A DNA stretch of 64,000 nucleotides from Diaminobutyricimonas sp. LJ205 (GCF_009755725.1 NZ_CP046619.1:2852001-2916000), one strand, 5' to 3'; shown: positions 32,367-41,613, counted from the first letter of the stretch. Translations and numbers: made by a program. The notes: generated by a model from the letters alone, not told the origin.

Positions 32367-33572
32367 CTACGCCGCTACCCGCCGAACAAGCTCCGCGGCA
32401 TCCTCCCCAACCCCAAGCACCAGCGGCGACTTGCGCGTCCGCATCCACGGCATCCCAAGGAAGTGCAGCCCGTGCACCCTTGCGCTCTCCCCTTCACGGT
32501 GATGCGGGAACCCCATCTCGTCGACGAGCCCCGGCACCTCAATCCAGCCATAGTCAGGACGGAAGCCACACGCAACAACCACCGCGTCCAGGTCATCCAG
32601 ACTCGGGGTCGGCGCTGCGACCACCGAATCCGACTGCATCACCGGCAGGTCAGGCACCGGCCATCCGCGCCCCTCGGCGACCCGCACGGCGAGCTGAATG
32701 ATCTGCTGGTAGCCCTGCTCCGCGCCCGCGACGGTCTCCGCCAGGCCATCGTCGATGACCAGCCGGCCATCTTCCACGCCGCGCACACGCCCGATCAGCT
32801 GCACACCATCGGCAGCCAACGTGTGCAGGTTCAGGTCCCTTCCCCCGTGGGCGCCCGTGACCGTCGGGTTTGCGGCGAAGCGCACGGCAGGCCCAGGCAT
32901 GTCGACGAGGGTCTGGTCGAAGAACCCCGCATCCCACAGCCAGTCGAAGATGTCCCGCCCCGCGATCCGCCTAGGCATCGCCGGAGCCCGACCGGGCGCG
33001 AGCGTCACCTGACGCCCGCTGCGTTGCAGCTCGTCGGCGATCTGAGAGGCCGTTTGCCCGCCGCCGATGACGAGCACTCGGCTTCCCGGCACGGTGGCGG
33101 GTGAGCGGTACTCGGTCGACCGGATGACCGGCAGCTTCCGCTCCAAGTCGGTGGTGAACGAGGGCACGTACTCACGCTGATAGGCGCCGGTGCAGACCAC
33201 AACGTGTCGAGCGCGCACCGTGCCACCGCTCGTGATGGCGGTGAAGCCACCATCAGACGGCGTCAGCGCCTCAACCTCGACGCCTTCCTCGACCGGCGCT
33301 CCGAATGAGGCGCCATAGTCGCGTAGCAACGCCACCATCTGATCGCGGCTCAAGAAACCGTCCGGCTCGTCGCCCGCGTACTCGCCCCCGGGAAGCCGGA
33401 TCAGGTGATTGGGCGTCACCAGGCAGAAGGAATCCCAGCGGTGTGCCCAGGCCGTTCCGACCGACTCACGCTCCAGCACGACATGATCGACCCCGGCCGC
33501 CGTCAACTCATGACTGGCCGCGAGCCCGGCTTGCCCAGCACCGATGATAAGCACGTTCACGTCCGTGAACAT
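32367..33572 (-). CDS. Flavin-containing monooxygenase-like oxidoreductase (CzcO/YUC type)
   Basis: A 401-residue protein with two dinucleotide-binding loops: VLIIGAGQAGLAAS (residues 7-20, FAD) and VLVIGGGQTASQIADEL (near 170, NADPH). The ATG motif VVVACGFRPDYGW is near 350. The start at 33572 begins directly before the FAD loop; a longer frame to 34211 runs antisense through radA and is not real. Family members oxygenate soft nucleophiles or perform Baeyer-Villiger reactions. It is a single gene between the tRNA and radA; no clear operon partner. Confidence 0.85.
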   Translation of the reverse strand: MFTDVNVLIIGAGQAGLAASHELTAAGVDHVVLERESVGTAWAHRWDSFCLVTPNHLIRLPGGEYAGDEPDGFLSRDQMVALLRDYGASFGAPVEEGVEVEALTPSDGGFTAITSGGTVRARHVVVCTGAYQREYVPSFTTDLERKLPVIRSTEYRSPATVPGSRVLVIGGGQTASQIADELQRSGRQVTLAPGRAPAMPRRIAGRDIFDWLWDAGFFDQTLVDMPGPAVRFAANPTVTGAHGGRDLNLHTLAADGVQLIGRVRGVEDGRLVIDDGLAETVAGAEQGYQQIIQLAVRVAEGRGWPVPDLPVMQSDSVVAAPTPSLDDLDAVVVACGFRPDYGWIEVPGLVDEMGFPHHREGESARVHGLHFLGMPWMRTRKSPLVLGVGEDAAELVRRVAA

Positions 33573-33679
33573 TCCCACAGGATACGCCGGGCTCCCGCAT
33601 GAGGGACCGGATGCCGCCAACTCAACGAGCTCAAACCAATGAGCCGTCCGCCGAGCAGTTGGCATCGCCGGCGTAGGGG

Positions 33680-33718
33680 GTCTCGGCACGCTCGACCAGC
33701 GGGGTGCTCGACCGGCGC
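33680..33718. repeat. Dispersed repeat upstream of radA
   Basis: GTCTCGGCACGCTCGACCAGCGGGGTGCTCGACCGG is a degenerate copy of the GGTCTCGGCAGGCTCGACCAG repeat with a second GCTCGACC unit, lying in the 216-base gap between the flavoprotein gene and radA. Confidence 0.55.
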
Positions 33719-33788
33719 TTCGTGCTCGAGAAGCGGGGAGACCAGCGGAGGACGGGCAGTGTCGGCGGCCGCAACTAGGCTTGCCCGC

Positions 33789-35138
33789 ATGGCCCGCCCC
33801 TCCACCACCTTCCGTTGCTCCGAGTGTGGTTGGACAAGCGTCAAGTGGGTCGGCCGCTGCGGCGAATGTCAGCAGTGGGGCACCGTCGTCGACTCCACCG
33901 AGCCGACCGCCCGCGTCACCCCGGCCCGGGTCAGCGACGCCCGCGCAGCAAAACCGATCACCGAGATCACCTTCGACGATGCCTCTTCGCACTGGCCGAG
34001 CGGCATCGAGGAGTTCGACCGCGTACTCGGCGGCGGCATCGTCCCGGGCGCCGCGATCCTGCTCAGCGGCGAGCCCGGCGTCGGCAAGTCCACGCTGCTG
34101 CTCGAAGTCGCCCGCACCGCCGCCGAGGTCGGCCGCCGCGTGCTCTACGTCAGCGCCGAAGAGTCCACCGGCCAGGTGCGCCTGCGCGCGGAACGCACCG
34201 GCGCGGTGCATCCGCAGCTCTACCTCGCCTCGGAAACCGACCTGGCCACCATCCTCGGCCAGATCGACGCAGTCAGCCCCAGCCTGCTCATCGTCGACTC
34301 GGTGCAGACCGTGTCAGCCTCGACCACCGACGGCCTCGCCGGCCAGCCGGCCCAGGTGCGCGAAGTCGCCGCGACCCTGATCCGCGTCGCCAAGGAACGC
34401 AACCTGCCCACGCTGCTGGTCGGTCACGTCACCAAGGACGGTTCGATCGCCGGCCCCCGCCTGCTCGAGCACCTGGTCGACGTGGTCTGCCACTTCGAGG
34501 GCGACCGGCAGACCAACCTTCGCTTCGTGCGCGCCCTGAAGAACCGGTTCGGCCCGACAGATGAGGTCGGATGCTTCCAAATGACCGGCGACGGCATTGA
34601 AGAGGTCAGCGAGCCGAGTGGTCTGTTCCTCTCCCGCGGCACCATGCCGGTCAGCGGAACCTGCGTGACGATCGCCCTCGAGGGTCGACGCGCGCTGCCG
34701 GTCGAAGTGCAGGCGTTGGTCGTGAAGTCCGGTGCCCCGCAGCCGCGACGCGTGGTCAACGGGGTGGACGCCTCCCGCGTGGCCATGCTGCTCGCCGTGC
34801 TCGAACGCCGCGCCGGGCTCAAGCTGAGCGAGTTCGACGTTTACGTGTCGACGGTCGGCGGCATCCGGCTCACCGAACCCGGCGCCGACCTCGCCATCGC
34901 CATCGCGATCGCCAGCGCCTATAGCGACAAGACACTCGCCATCAACATGGCTGCCGTCGGCGAGATCAGCCTCGCCGGTGAGATCCGGCCCGTGGCCCAG
35001 GCCAAGCAGCGCGCGAACGAGGCTGAGCGGCTCGGCTTCGCCTCGATGATCGACTCCGAGGCGATCCACCTCCGCGAGGCGCTGCGCAAGGCGTTCGCCG
35101 GCGCGAGCGATCAGCGGGTTGCGGTTCCCGAGTTCTAA
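33789..35138 (+). CDS. radA: DNA repair protein RadA
   Basis: A 449-residue RadA/Sms. The N-terminal C4 zinc finger is CSECGW...CGECQQW (residues 9-29). The RecA-like ATPase has Walker A GEPGVGKST near 95 and the RadA-specific KNRFG motif (ALKNRFGPTDEVG) near 250. The C-terminal Lon-protease-like domain has VYVSTVGGIRLTEPGADLAIAIAIAS without a catalytic Ser. RadA promotes branch migration in recombinational repair. The ATG is chosen because the zinc finger follows at once. It stands alone. Confidence 0.95.
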   Translation: MARPSTTFRCSECGWTSVKWVGRCGECQQWGTVVDSTEPTARVTPARVSDARAAKPITEITFDDASSHWPSGIEEFDRVLGGGIVPGAAILLSGEPGVGKSTLLLEVARTAAEVGRRVLYVSAEESTGQVRLRAERTGAVHPQLYLASETDLATILGQIDAVSPSLLIVDSVQTVSASTTDGLAGQPAQVREVAATLIRVAKERNLPTLLVGHVTKDGSIAGPRLLEHLVDVVCHFEGDRQTNLRFVRALKNRFGPTDEVGCFQMTGDGIEEVSEPSGLFLSRGTMPVSGTCVTIALEGRRALPVEVQALVVKSGAPQPRRVVNGVDASRVAMLLAVLERRAGLKLSEFDVYVSTVGGIRLTEPGADLAIAIAIASAYSDKTLAINMAAVGEISLAGEIRPVAQAKQRANEAERLGFASMIDSEAIHLREALRKAFAGASDQRVAVPEF

Positions 35139-35225
35139 ACGGCGGATGTCGCCGGCGGATGCCGCGAGCGGATGTCGCAGCAGGCGGATGTCAGGACCTG
35201 AGTCGTCCGGCTATGAATTGACGCT

Positions 35226-35624
35226 CTACGCCTCGAGCGCCCGCAGCAGCTCGGCGGGCGGCGCCTGCATCGGGTGCGGCCCGGCGATGTCGAGGAACAC
35301 CGTGGTGATCGTCTCCTCGTGCTCAGCCAGGAATGACCGCAGCCACTCGGGACTCTGCAGCCCGACCGCGGGCGGCAGGTTTGCCGGCTTGTTCTTCGCG
35401 TCGCTGAACAGGAGCAGCGCGACGTCGCCGGTGTTCGGGTCGCGGAAGGTCCAGACCTCGCCGGCGCCGCCCTTGGCCGCTGGCTTCAGCAGCGGCACCA
35501 CGGTGTTGCCGTTGCGCAGCGCGAACGCGACTGCGGCCATGTCCTGACGCTCGAGAGCATCGGCAAGCACCTGCGAACGGAACTGCGGGGTCGGCTTTTT
35601 CGCGGGCTTCTTGCTCTTCGGCAT
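35226..35624 (-). CDS. SseB-like N-terminal domain protein
   Basis: A 132-residue soluble protein opening with a Lys/Pro-rich stretch (MPKSKKPAKKPTP). The body resembles SseB-family N-terminal domains: ALRNGNTVVPLLKP, VWTFRDPNTGDVALLLFSDAKN and a late TVFLDIAGPH. The function of these domains is unknown. It lies between radA, with which it converges, and the homoprotocatechuate genes. Confidence 0.6.
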   Translation of the reverse strand: MPKSKKPAKKPTPQFRSQVLADALERQDMAAVAFALRNGNTVVPLLKPAAKGGAGEVWTFRDPNTGDVALLLFSDAKNKPANLPPAVGLQSPEWLRSFLAEHEETITTVFLDIAGPHPMQAPPAELLRALEA

Positions 35625-35651
35625 TGCTCCAGCCTACGAGGCACCCTTCGC

Positions 35652-35706
35652 GAGCCTGCACAAATGGGGGTTATGGCGGTTGCATAACCCCCATTTGTGC
35701 AGGCTC
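35652..35706. repeat. 55-base perfect palindrome
   Basis: GAGCCTGCACAAATGGGGGTTATG is followed by a 7-base loop and its exact 24-base reverse complement. It lies between the 5' end of the SseB-like gene and the 3' end of hpaD. A stem this long and perfect could be a terminator for the hpaD transcript, a MITE- or REP-like element or a protein-binding site. Confidence 0.9.
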
Positions 35707-35727
35707 ACGGCCGGATCCTCCAGAGGC

Positions 35728-36870
35728 TCAGAGGGATACGCCCAGCTTGAAGCCCTGGTCGACGTCGTCCTTCCGCGTGTACGAGAAGCCATCCGCACCG
35801 ACTGTCACGGCCATTTCGCTGGCGTCAGTGCGGGCAACCACGGGCTGCGGGTTGCCGTCCAGATCGAGCACGGTCGACGCCTCGGTGTACCAGCTGGGCA
35901 CGACCGGGTTGCCCCACCAGTCGCGACGCTGGTTGTCGTGCACATCCCAGGTGACCACCGGGTTGTCGGGGTCGCCGGTGTAGTAGTCCTGCGTGTAGAT
36001 CTCCACCCGGTGCCCGTCGGGGTCGCGCAGGTACAGGTAGAACGCGTTCGAGACGCCGTGCCGACCGGGGCCACGCTCGATCACGTCCGACATCCGCAGT
36101 GCGCCGAGCTTGTCGCAGATCGCAATGATGTTGTGCTTCTCGTGCGTCGAGAACGCGATGTGGTGCATGCGCGGACCGTTGCCACCCGTCATCGCGGTGT
36201 CGTGCACGGTGGGCTTGCGGCGCATCCACGCGGCATAGGTGGTGCCTTCCTCATCCTGGATGTCCTCGGTCACCCGGAAGCCGAGGTCCTCCATGTACTT
36301 CACCGCGCGCGGCACATCGGGGGTGACCTGGTTGAAGTGGTCGAGCCGCACCAGCGCACCCGGCGTGTACAGGTCGTAGCGCCAGGCGAGACGCTCGACG
36401 TGCTGCACGTCGTAGAAGAACTCGTAGGGGAAGCCGAGGGGATCCTCGACCCGCACCGAGTCGCCGATGCCGCGGGTGAAGCCCTCGGCGCGGCGCTCGA
36501 CGCGGCATCCGAGCTCCGTGTAGAACTCGACCGCACGGTCCAGATCCTCGGGCGTGCGCACCCGGTACGAGAATGCGGCGGCCGCGGCGATCGGGCCCTT
36601 TCGCAGCACCAGGTTGTGGTGGATGAACTCCTCCATCGAGCGCAGGTAGACCGCGTTCTCGTCCTCTTCGGTGACCACGAGGCCGAGCACGTCGACGTAG
36701 AACGCCCGCGACACCGCGAGATCGGTGACGACGAGCTCCATGTACGCGCAGCGCACGATGTCCGGCGGGGTCGCCGACGGCGTCGGGATCGGGTTGCTCG
36801 GGGCGGGAATCGGGTCGGTGGAGCTGACGGCGGGCTCGGGGGCGCCGTCGCTGATGATCGGTTCCGTCAT
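35728..36870 (-). CDS. hpaD: 3,4-dihydroxyphenylacetate 2,3-dioxygenase (homoprotocatechuate dioxygenase)
   Basis: A 380-residue type I extradiol dioxygenase of the MndD/HPCD group. It opens the ring of homoprotocatechuate to 5-carboxymethyl-2-hydroxymuconate semialdehyde. The metal ligands are His178 (RLDHFNQV), His237 (MHHIAFST) and Glu290 (HRVEIYT), spaced as in MndD but offset by a Pro/Ser-rich N-terminal extension of about 23 residues. It follows the semialdehyde dehydrogenase gene by 51 bases on the same strand. Confidence 0.92.
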   Translation of the reverse strand: MTEPIISDGAPEPAVSSTDPIPAPSNPIPTPSATPPDIVRCAYMELVVTDLAVSRAFYVDVLGLVVTEEDENAVYLRSMEEFIHHNLVLRKGPIAAAAAFSYRVRTPEDLDRAVEFYTELGCRVERRAEGFTRGIGDSVRVEDPLGFPYEFFYDVQHVERLAWRYDLYTPGALVRLDHFNQVTPDVPRAVKYMEDLGFRVTEDIQDEEGTTYAAWMRRKPTVHDTAMTGGNGPRMHHIAFSTHEKHNIIAICDKLGALRMSDVIERGPGRHGVSNAFYLYLRDPDGHRVEIYTQDYYTGDPDNPVVTWDVHDNQRRDWWGNPVVPSWYTEASTVLDLDGNPQPVVARTDASEMAVTVGADGFSYTRKDDVDQGFKLGVSL

Positions 36871-36921
36871 GGTGATGGTGCTTTCTCTTCGTTGAGCGGA
36901 TGTCTCGGCGCGGGCGCCGAG

Positions 36922-38436
36922 TCAGCGGGCGCCGAACCGGGGCGAGTGTGCCTCGTTCAGCGTGATGTGCACCGCCTGCTGGTCGGTGTAGAAGTCGATC
37001 GAACGGTAGCCGCCCTCGTGGCCCAGGCCCGATGCCTTGACGCCACCGAACGGGGTGCGCAGGTCGCGCACGTTGTTCGAGTTCAGCCAGACCATGCCCG
37101 CGTCGACCGACTGCGAGAAGTTGTGGGCGCGCTTGAGGTTGTTCGTCCAGATGTAGGCGGCGAGGCCGTACTTCACGCCGTTCGCAAGTTCGAGCGCTTC
37201 TTCCTCAGTATCGAACGGGGTGATCGCGACCACCGGTCCGAAGATCTCCTCCTGGAAGATCCGGGCATCCGGCTTCACATCGACGAACACCGTGGGGGCG
37301 ATGTAGTTGCCGGTGTCGAAGCCTTCCGGGCGGCCACCGCCGGCGACGAGGCGCCCCTCGGTCTTGCCGATCTCGACGTAGCTCATCACCTTGTCGTAGT
37401 GCTCGGGGTGCACCAGGGCGCCGACCTCGGTCTTCGGGTCGTGCGGGTCGCCGACGACGATGTTCTTCGCCCGCTCGGCGTACCGCTCGACGAACTCGTC
37501 GTAGATCGGGCGTTCGACCAGGATGCGCGAGCCGGCGGTGCAGCGCTCGCCGTTCAGCGAGAACACCCCGAACACGGTGGCGTCGAGCGCCGCTTCGAGG
37601 TCGGCGTCGGCGAACACCACGGCTGGGGACTTGCCGCCGAGTTCCATCGACATGCCCTTCAGGGTCGCGGCGCAGTTGGCGAAGATGATCTGCCCGGTGG
37701 AGCTTTCGCCGGTGAAGGAGATCAGTTGCACGTCCTCGTGCTTGACCAGCGCGTCGCCGGCCTCCTCGCCGAATCCGTTGACCAGGTTGAAGACGCCGTC
37801 GGGCACCCCGGCCTCGCGGAAGATGTCCGCCCAGAGGCTCGCCGACAGCGGCGTGAACTCTGCAGGCTTCAGCACCACGGTGCAGCCGGAAGCCAGCGCC
37901 GGCGCGAGCTTCCAGCTCTCGAGCATGAACGGGGTGTTCCACGGGGTGATCAGACCGGCGACGCCCTTGGGTTTGCGGTTCACGTAGTTGACCTGCCGGC
38001 CGGGCACCTTGTAGGTGTCATCGGCCTGGGCGACGATCAGGTCGGCGAAGAACCGGAAGTTCTCCGCCGCCCGCTGGGCCTGCCCGAGGGCCTGGGTGAT
38101 CGGCAGGCCGGAGTCGAACGACTCCAGTTCGGCGAGGCGGGCGTCGCGCGATTCGACGATGTCGGCGATGCGGTTGAGCACCCGCGACCGGGCGCGCGGC
38201 AGCATCCGCGGCCAGGGTCCTTCATCGAAGGCCTTGCGGGCGGCGGCGACCGCGCGATCCACGTCTTCCCGCTGGCCGGCAGCGGCCTGCACGTAGGTCT
38301 GGTTCGACACCGGGTCGAGCACGTCGAACGTGGCGCCGCCGATGCTGTCGACGAACTCGCCGTCGATGTAGTGCTGGATGCGCTCCGGCAGCCCCTCGGG
38401 GATGTGCTGGATGCGCGGGCTCTGTTGGATCGTCAT
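36922..38436 (-). CDS. hpaE: 5-carboxymethyl-2-hydroxymuconate semialdehyde dehydrogenase
   Basis: A 504-residue NAD-dependent aldehyde dehydrogenase. The catalytic Glu is in MELGGKSPA, and the catalytic Cys in NGERCTAGSR near 308. The C-terminal PFGGVKASGLGHEGGYRS is typical, and the N-terminus (QHYIDGEFVDSIGGATFDVLDPVSN) is HpaE-like. It oxidises the HpaD product. The start is ATG 38436, with GGAGG upstream and a four-base overlap with the DapA-like gene; a frame to 38838 is antisense read-back into that gene. Confidence 0.92.
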   Translation of the reverse strand: MTIQQSPRIQHIPEGLPERIQHYIDGEFVDSIGGATFDVLDPVSNQTYVQAAAGQREDVDRAVAAARKAFDEGPWPRMLPRARSRVLNRIADIVESRDARLAELESFDSGLPITQALGQAQRAAENFRFFADLIVAQADDTYKVPGRQVNYVNRKPKGVAGLITPWNTPFMLESWKLAPALASGCTVVLKPAEFTPLSASLWADIFREAGVPDGVFNLVNGFGEEAGDALVKHEDVQLISFTGESSTGQIIFANCAATLKGMSMELGGKSPAVVFADADLEAALDATVFGVFSLNGERCTAGSRILVERPIYDEFVERYAERAKNIVVGDPHDPKTEVGALVHPEHYDKVMSYVEIGKTEGRLVAGGGRPEGFDTGNYIAPTVFVDVKPDARIFQEEIFGPVVAITPFDTEEEALELANGVKYGLAAYIWTNNLKRAHNFSQSVDAGMVWLNSNNVRDLRTPFGGVKASGLGHEGGYRSIDFYTDQQAVHITLNEAHSPRFGAR

Positions 38437-39395
38437 GATTGATTTCCTCCGACGCTGAGTTCGACGTTGAAATCCCCCGTGGGGGTGAGGTAGTCGGCGC
38501 CCTGCTCGAGGTACGCCCGGATCTTCGACAGGCCGCCGTCGGTGGGCGTGATCAGCGGCGGGCGAACGTAACCGGAACGGATCAGGCCGCGCTGCTCGAG
38601 CACCCACTTGGACGGTGCCGGGTTGGTCTCGACGAACAGCAGGTCGACGAGCGGGTGCAGTCCGTAGTGGATCTCGCGGGCCGCTTCGATGTCGCCCGCC
38701 TCCCACAGTTCGTACATCCTGGCGTGGGCGGCCGGGGCGATGTTCGCGGTGGCGGAGAGGAAGCCGATGCCGCCGAGCGCGAGCAGCGGCAGGCAGAGCA
38801 GTTCGATCCCGGACCAGACGATCAGCTCCTTGCCGCACAGCTGCAGCACGCGGGAGAAGTGCTCGAAGTCCTTGGTGGTCTCCTTGACGCCGACGAAGTT
38901 GTCCACGTCGCGGTAGAGCCGGGCGATGGTCTCCGGAGCGATGTCGACCGCGGTCCGCACCGGCACGTTGTAGGCGAGGATCGGCAGGTTCGGGAACTCT
39001 GCGGCGATCGCCTTGTACCAGACGTACAGCGCCTCCTGGGTGGGCCGGGCGTAGTAGGGCGTGATGATCAGCGAGGCGTCGATGCCGGCGTCCACGGCGC
39101 GACCGGTGAGCTCAATGGTCTCATCGAGTTTGGCGCTGCCGGTGCCGGCCACAACGGGGACGCGACCTCCACCCGCGTCGATGACGGTCTTGATCGCCGC
39201 GAAACGTTCATCGATGCTCTGCGAGCTCGGTTCACCGGTCGACCCGCCGATCGAGAGGCCATGCGTGCCGTTGGCGAGCTGCCAGTTCACCAGATTGGCC
39301 AGGCTCTCGTGGTCGACAGCACCCTCGGCGGTGAACGGGGTCACCAGCGGGGCGATCGATCCGCGAATCGAATGGGGGTTGGTTCGGAACGTCAT
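38433..39395 (-). CDS. DapA-family (DHDPS/NAL) aldolase in homoprotocatechuate operon
   Basis: A 320-residue class I aldolase of the dihydrodipicolinate synthase family. The Schiff-base Lys is Lys171 (VGVKETTKD), the Tyr is Tyr142 (AYNVP), and the pyruvate-carboxylate loop reads GGSTGEP (50-56). It is coupled by ATGA overlaps to hpaE and the GntR gene, and no lysine-biosynthesis genes are near. Since no HpaI-type (HpcH) aldolase is present in the operon, it may cleave 4-hydroxy-2-oxoheptane-1,7-dioate to pyruvate and succinate semialdehyde. That is inference from context. Confidence 0.75.
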   Translation of the reverse strand: MTFRTNPHSIRGSIAPLVTPFTAEGAVDHESLANLVNWQLANGTHGLSIGGSTGEPSSQSIDERFAAIKTVIDAGGGRVPVVAGTGSAKLDETIELTGRAVDAGIDASLIITPYYARPTQEALYVWYKAIAAEFPNLPILAYNVPVRTAVDIAPETIARLYRDVDNFVGVKETTKDFEHFSRVLQLCGKELIVWSGIELLCLPLLALGGIGFLSATANIAPAAHARMYELWEAGDIEAAREIHYGLHPLVDLLFVETNPAPSKWVLEQRGLIRSGYVRPPLITPTDGGLSKIRAYLEQGADYLTPTGDFNVELSVGGNQS

Positions 39396-40117
39396 CGTCC
39401 TGCGCTTTCGGTCTGGTGAGTGGCTTGGTAGGAGAGCATGGCGTCGAGCGTGCTGGTGCGGTGGGCTCGGGCAGCGAGCTCGATTTCGAGGGGAGTCGCG
39501 CCCGTTTCGATCAGCTGCAGCAGGCGCTCGTGCTCGTCAACGGATTCACGGGCGCGGCCGGGCACGAAACTGAAAGTGGAGTCGCGCAGCACGGCGAGCC
39601 GCTTCCAACCGCGGTGCACGAGGTCGAGCACGTGCGGGTTCGGGCAGTGCTCGAAGATCACGGAGTGAAAGGCCCGGTTCAGCTCCGTGAACTGGCGCGG
39701 GTCGAAATGCTCGAGGCTGTCGATCATCTTGCCGTTGATCTCGCGGGCCTGAATGAGGTCGCTGCCGGTCACGAACGGGGCCGACAGCGCGGTGGCAGCG
39801 CCCTCGACGAGGCTCAGCGTCTCCATCGTGTAGAAGTATTCGCGTTCGTCGACCATCGCGACCTGGGCGCCGACGTTGCGCTCGAAGGTCACGAGTCCCT
39901 CGGCCTCGAGGCGGCGGATCGCCTCGCGCACGGGCACCACGCTCACGCCGAGTTGCTTGGCGATCTGGCCGAGCACCAGGCGGAAGCCGGGCGTGTAGCG
40001 ACCATCGTCGATGCGGGCGCGGACGAACGCGTAGGCCTGCTGGGACTTGCTCGGCCTCGAGCTCGGCTGGGAGTTACTGGGCACCGCAGCATCCGTCATG
40101 GAGTCCGTCGCTTTCAT
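39392..40117 (-). CDS. GntR/FCD regulator of the homoprotocatechuate operon
   Basis: A 241-residue GntR regulator. The winged helix has SQQAYAFVRARIDDGRYTPG and IAKQLGVSVVPVREAIRRLEAEGLV; the FCD domain has LNRAFHSVIFEHCPNPHVL and DEHERLLQLIETG. It overlaps the flanking genes by four bases on each side, so it is expressed with the operon and probably feeds back on it. The start at 40117 is set by the overlap; ATG 40099 is the alternative. It is not closely similar to the GntR pair of the lower-GC region. Confidence 0.88.
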   Translation of the reverse strand: MKATDSMTDAAVPSNSQPSSRPSKSQQAYAFVRARIDDGRYTPGFRLVLGQIAKQLGVSVVPVREAIRRLEAEGLVTFERNVGAQVAMVDEREYFYTMETLSLVEGAATALSAPFVTGSDLIQAREINGKMIDSLEHFDPRQFTELNRAFHSVIFEHCPNPHVLDLVHRGWKRLAVLRDSTFSFVPGRARESVDEHERLLQLIETGATPLEIELAARAHRTSTLDAMLSYQATHQTESAGR

Positions 40118-41613
40118 CGTTCGCGGGCCTCCTCGTAGCGCTTCTTCCAGGTCGCGTTCATCGGGTAGAGCCCGTCGACGCTCTCCCCCGCGGCGACCTG
40201 CTCGGCGATGTACTGCTCTTCGCGTTCCTGGACGATGGCGGCTTCGACGACCTCCTCGACGTACCGCGGCGGGATGACCAGCACCCCGTCGTCGTCGCCG
40301 ACGATCACGTCGCCCGGCTGCACGGCGGTGCCGCCGCAGGCGATCGTCAGATCGGTGTCCCACGGCACGTGCCTGCGGCCGAGCACCGCGGGGTGCCCAC
40401 CCTGCGAGTAGGCGGGAATCGTCAGCGCCGCCACGGTCGCCAGGTCGCGGATGCCGCCGTCGGTCACGATCCCGGCGGCCCCGAGCACCTGTGCCCGCAG
40501 CGCGAGGATGTCGCCGACCGTTCCGGTGCCGGCTTCGCCGCGCGCCTCGATCACGAGCACGTCGCCCTCACCGAGCGAGTCGAAGGCACGCTTCTGGGCG
40601 TTGAAGCCTCCGCCATGCGATTCGAAGAGGTCTTCCCGGTTCGGGATGAAACGCAGGGTGCGCGCGCGGCCGATCATCCGCTCGCCGGGATGCGTCGGGT
40701 GCACGCCATCGATGGTCACGTTGTCCAGGCCGCGCTTGCGCAACTGAGCGCTGAGCGTGGCGGTGCCCACCGAGGCGAGCTTCTCGCGCAGCGAAGCGGT
40801 GAGTTCGAACGGCTTCGGCGCAGCGGGGATGCCCGCCGCCTCAGGGCTGCCCCAGGCTTCCGCGCGCTGGAGGTCGTCGACCTTCGGCCCCGCGCCGTGT
40901 GCGCCGGGTGCGACCCGGCCCTCGACGACGCTGGTGACGAGTCGGCCGCTCGATGGCGCACCCGCGGCGCCCGGGGCATCCACTTCCACTTCCACGGTCT
41001 GCCCCGGCGCAACCACGCTAGACCCGGCTGGGGTGCCGGTGAGGATGACATCTCCCTCTTCCAGGGTGATCAGCTCGGACAGGTCGGCGACCAGCTGGTC
41101 GAACGTGAACGCCAGTTCGGCGGTGGTGTCATCCTGGACGAGCACACCGTCGACCCAGGTGCGGATGCGCAGCGCGGCCGGATCGACCGAGCGCGCGTCG
41201 ATCAGGCGCGGTCCGAGCGGCGTGAACCCGTCGCCGCCCTTCGACCGCAAGTTGGAGCCCTTGTCGGCCCAGCGCAGGTCGTAGACACCGAAGTCGTTGG
41301 CGGCGGTCACCGCGGCCACATGCGACCAGGCGTCCTCACGAGCGACGTTCTTCGCTGCGGAGCCGATCACCAGGGCGATTTCGCCCTCGAAGGCGAGCAG
41401 TTCGGTGCCGGCCGGGCGTTCGATCACACCGCCGCTGGAAGCCACCGACGTGCTCGGCTTGAGGAAGTAGGAGGGCTGCTCAGGCGCCCGGCCACGCTGG
41501 GCAATGCGGCTGGGGTAGTTCAGATGCAGCGCGATAATCTTGCCGGGCCGTCGCAGGCTGGCTTCGGCGTCGATGCCAGTCCCGGTACGGCCCGCAGGCT
41601 CATGATCGGTCAT
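40114..41613 (-). CDS. Fused FAH-family isomerase/decarboxylase and RraA-like protein (HpaG-like)
   Basis: A 499-residue two-domain protein. Residues about 20-225 form a fumarylacetoacetate-hydrolase-type domain (KIIALHLNYPSRIAQRGR, SYFLKPSTS, FEGEIALVIG, GVYDLRWADKGSN, ILTGTPAGS), as in HpaG decarboxylase/isomerase. Residues about 270-490 are an RraA/HMG-aldolase-type domain (VGTATLSAQLRKRGL, GDILALRAQVLGAAGIVTDGGIRDL, PGDVIVGDDDGVLVIP). The FAH part should decarboxylate the HpaE product and isomerise it. The RraA part could decarboxylate an oxo-acid or act as an aldolase. The start may instead be ATG 41640, which has GAGGG upstream. Confidence 0.85.
   Translation of the reverse strand: MTDHEPAGRTGTGIDAEASLRRPGKIIALHLNYPSRIAQRGRAPEQPSYFLKPSTSVASSGGVIERPAGTELLAFEGEIALVIGSAAKNVAREDAWSHVAAVTAANDFGVYDLRWADKGSNLRSKGGDGFTPLGPRLIDARSVDPAALRIRTWVDGVLVQDDTTAELAFTFDQLVADLSELITLEEGDVILTGTPAGSSVVAPGQTVEVEVDAPGAAGAPSSGRLVTSVVEGRVAPGAHGAGPKVDDLQRAEAWGSPEAAGIPAAPKPFELTASLREKLASVGTATLSAQLRKRGLDNVTIDGVHPTHPGERMIGRARTLRFIPNREDLFESHGGGFNAQKRAFDSLGEGDVLVIEARGEAGTGTVGDILALRAQVLGAAGIVTDGGIRDLATVAALTIPAYSQGGHPAVLGRRHVPWDTDLTIACGGTAVQPGDVIVGDDDGVLVIPPRYVEEVVEAAIVQEREEQYIAEQVAAGESVDGLYPMNATWKKRYEEARER

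Noticed and set aside
35611-38442. A 943-residue plus-strand frame
   Set aside because: It is antisense to hpaD and hpaE, has the Val/Arg/His-rich composition of a reverse-frame artefact in high-GC DNA, and shows no domain.
38433-39395. Dihydrodipicolinate synthase for lysine synthesis (dapA proper)
   Set aside because: It is embedded by four-base overlaps in an aromatic catabolic operon and has no dap neighbours.
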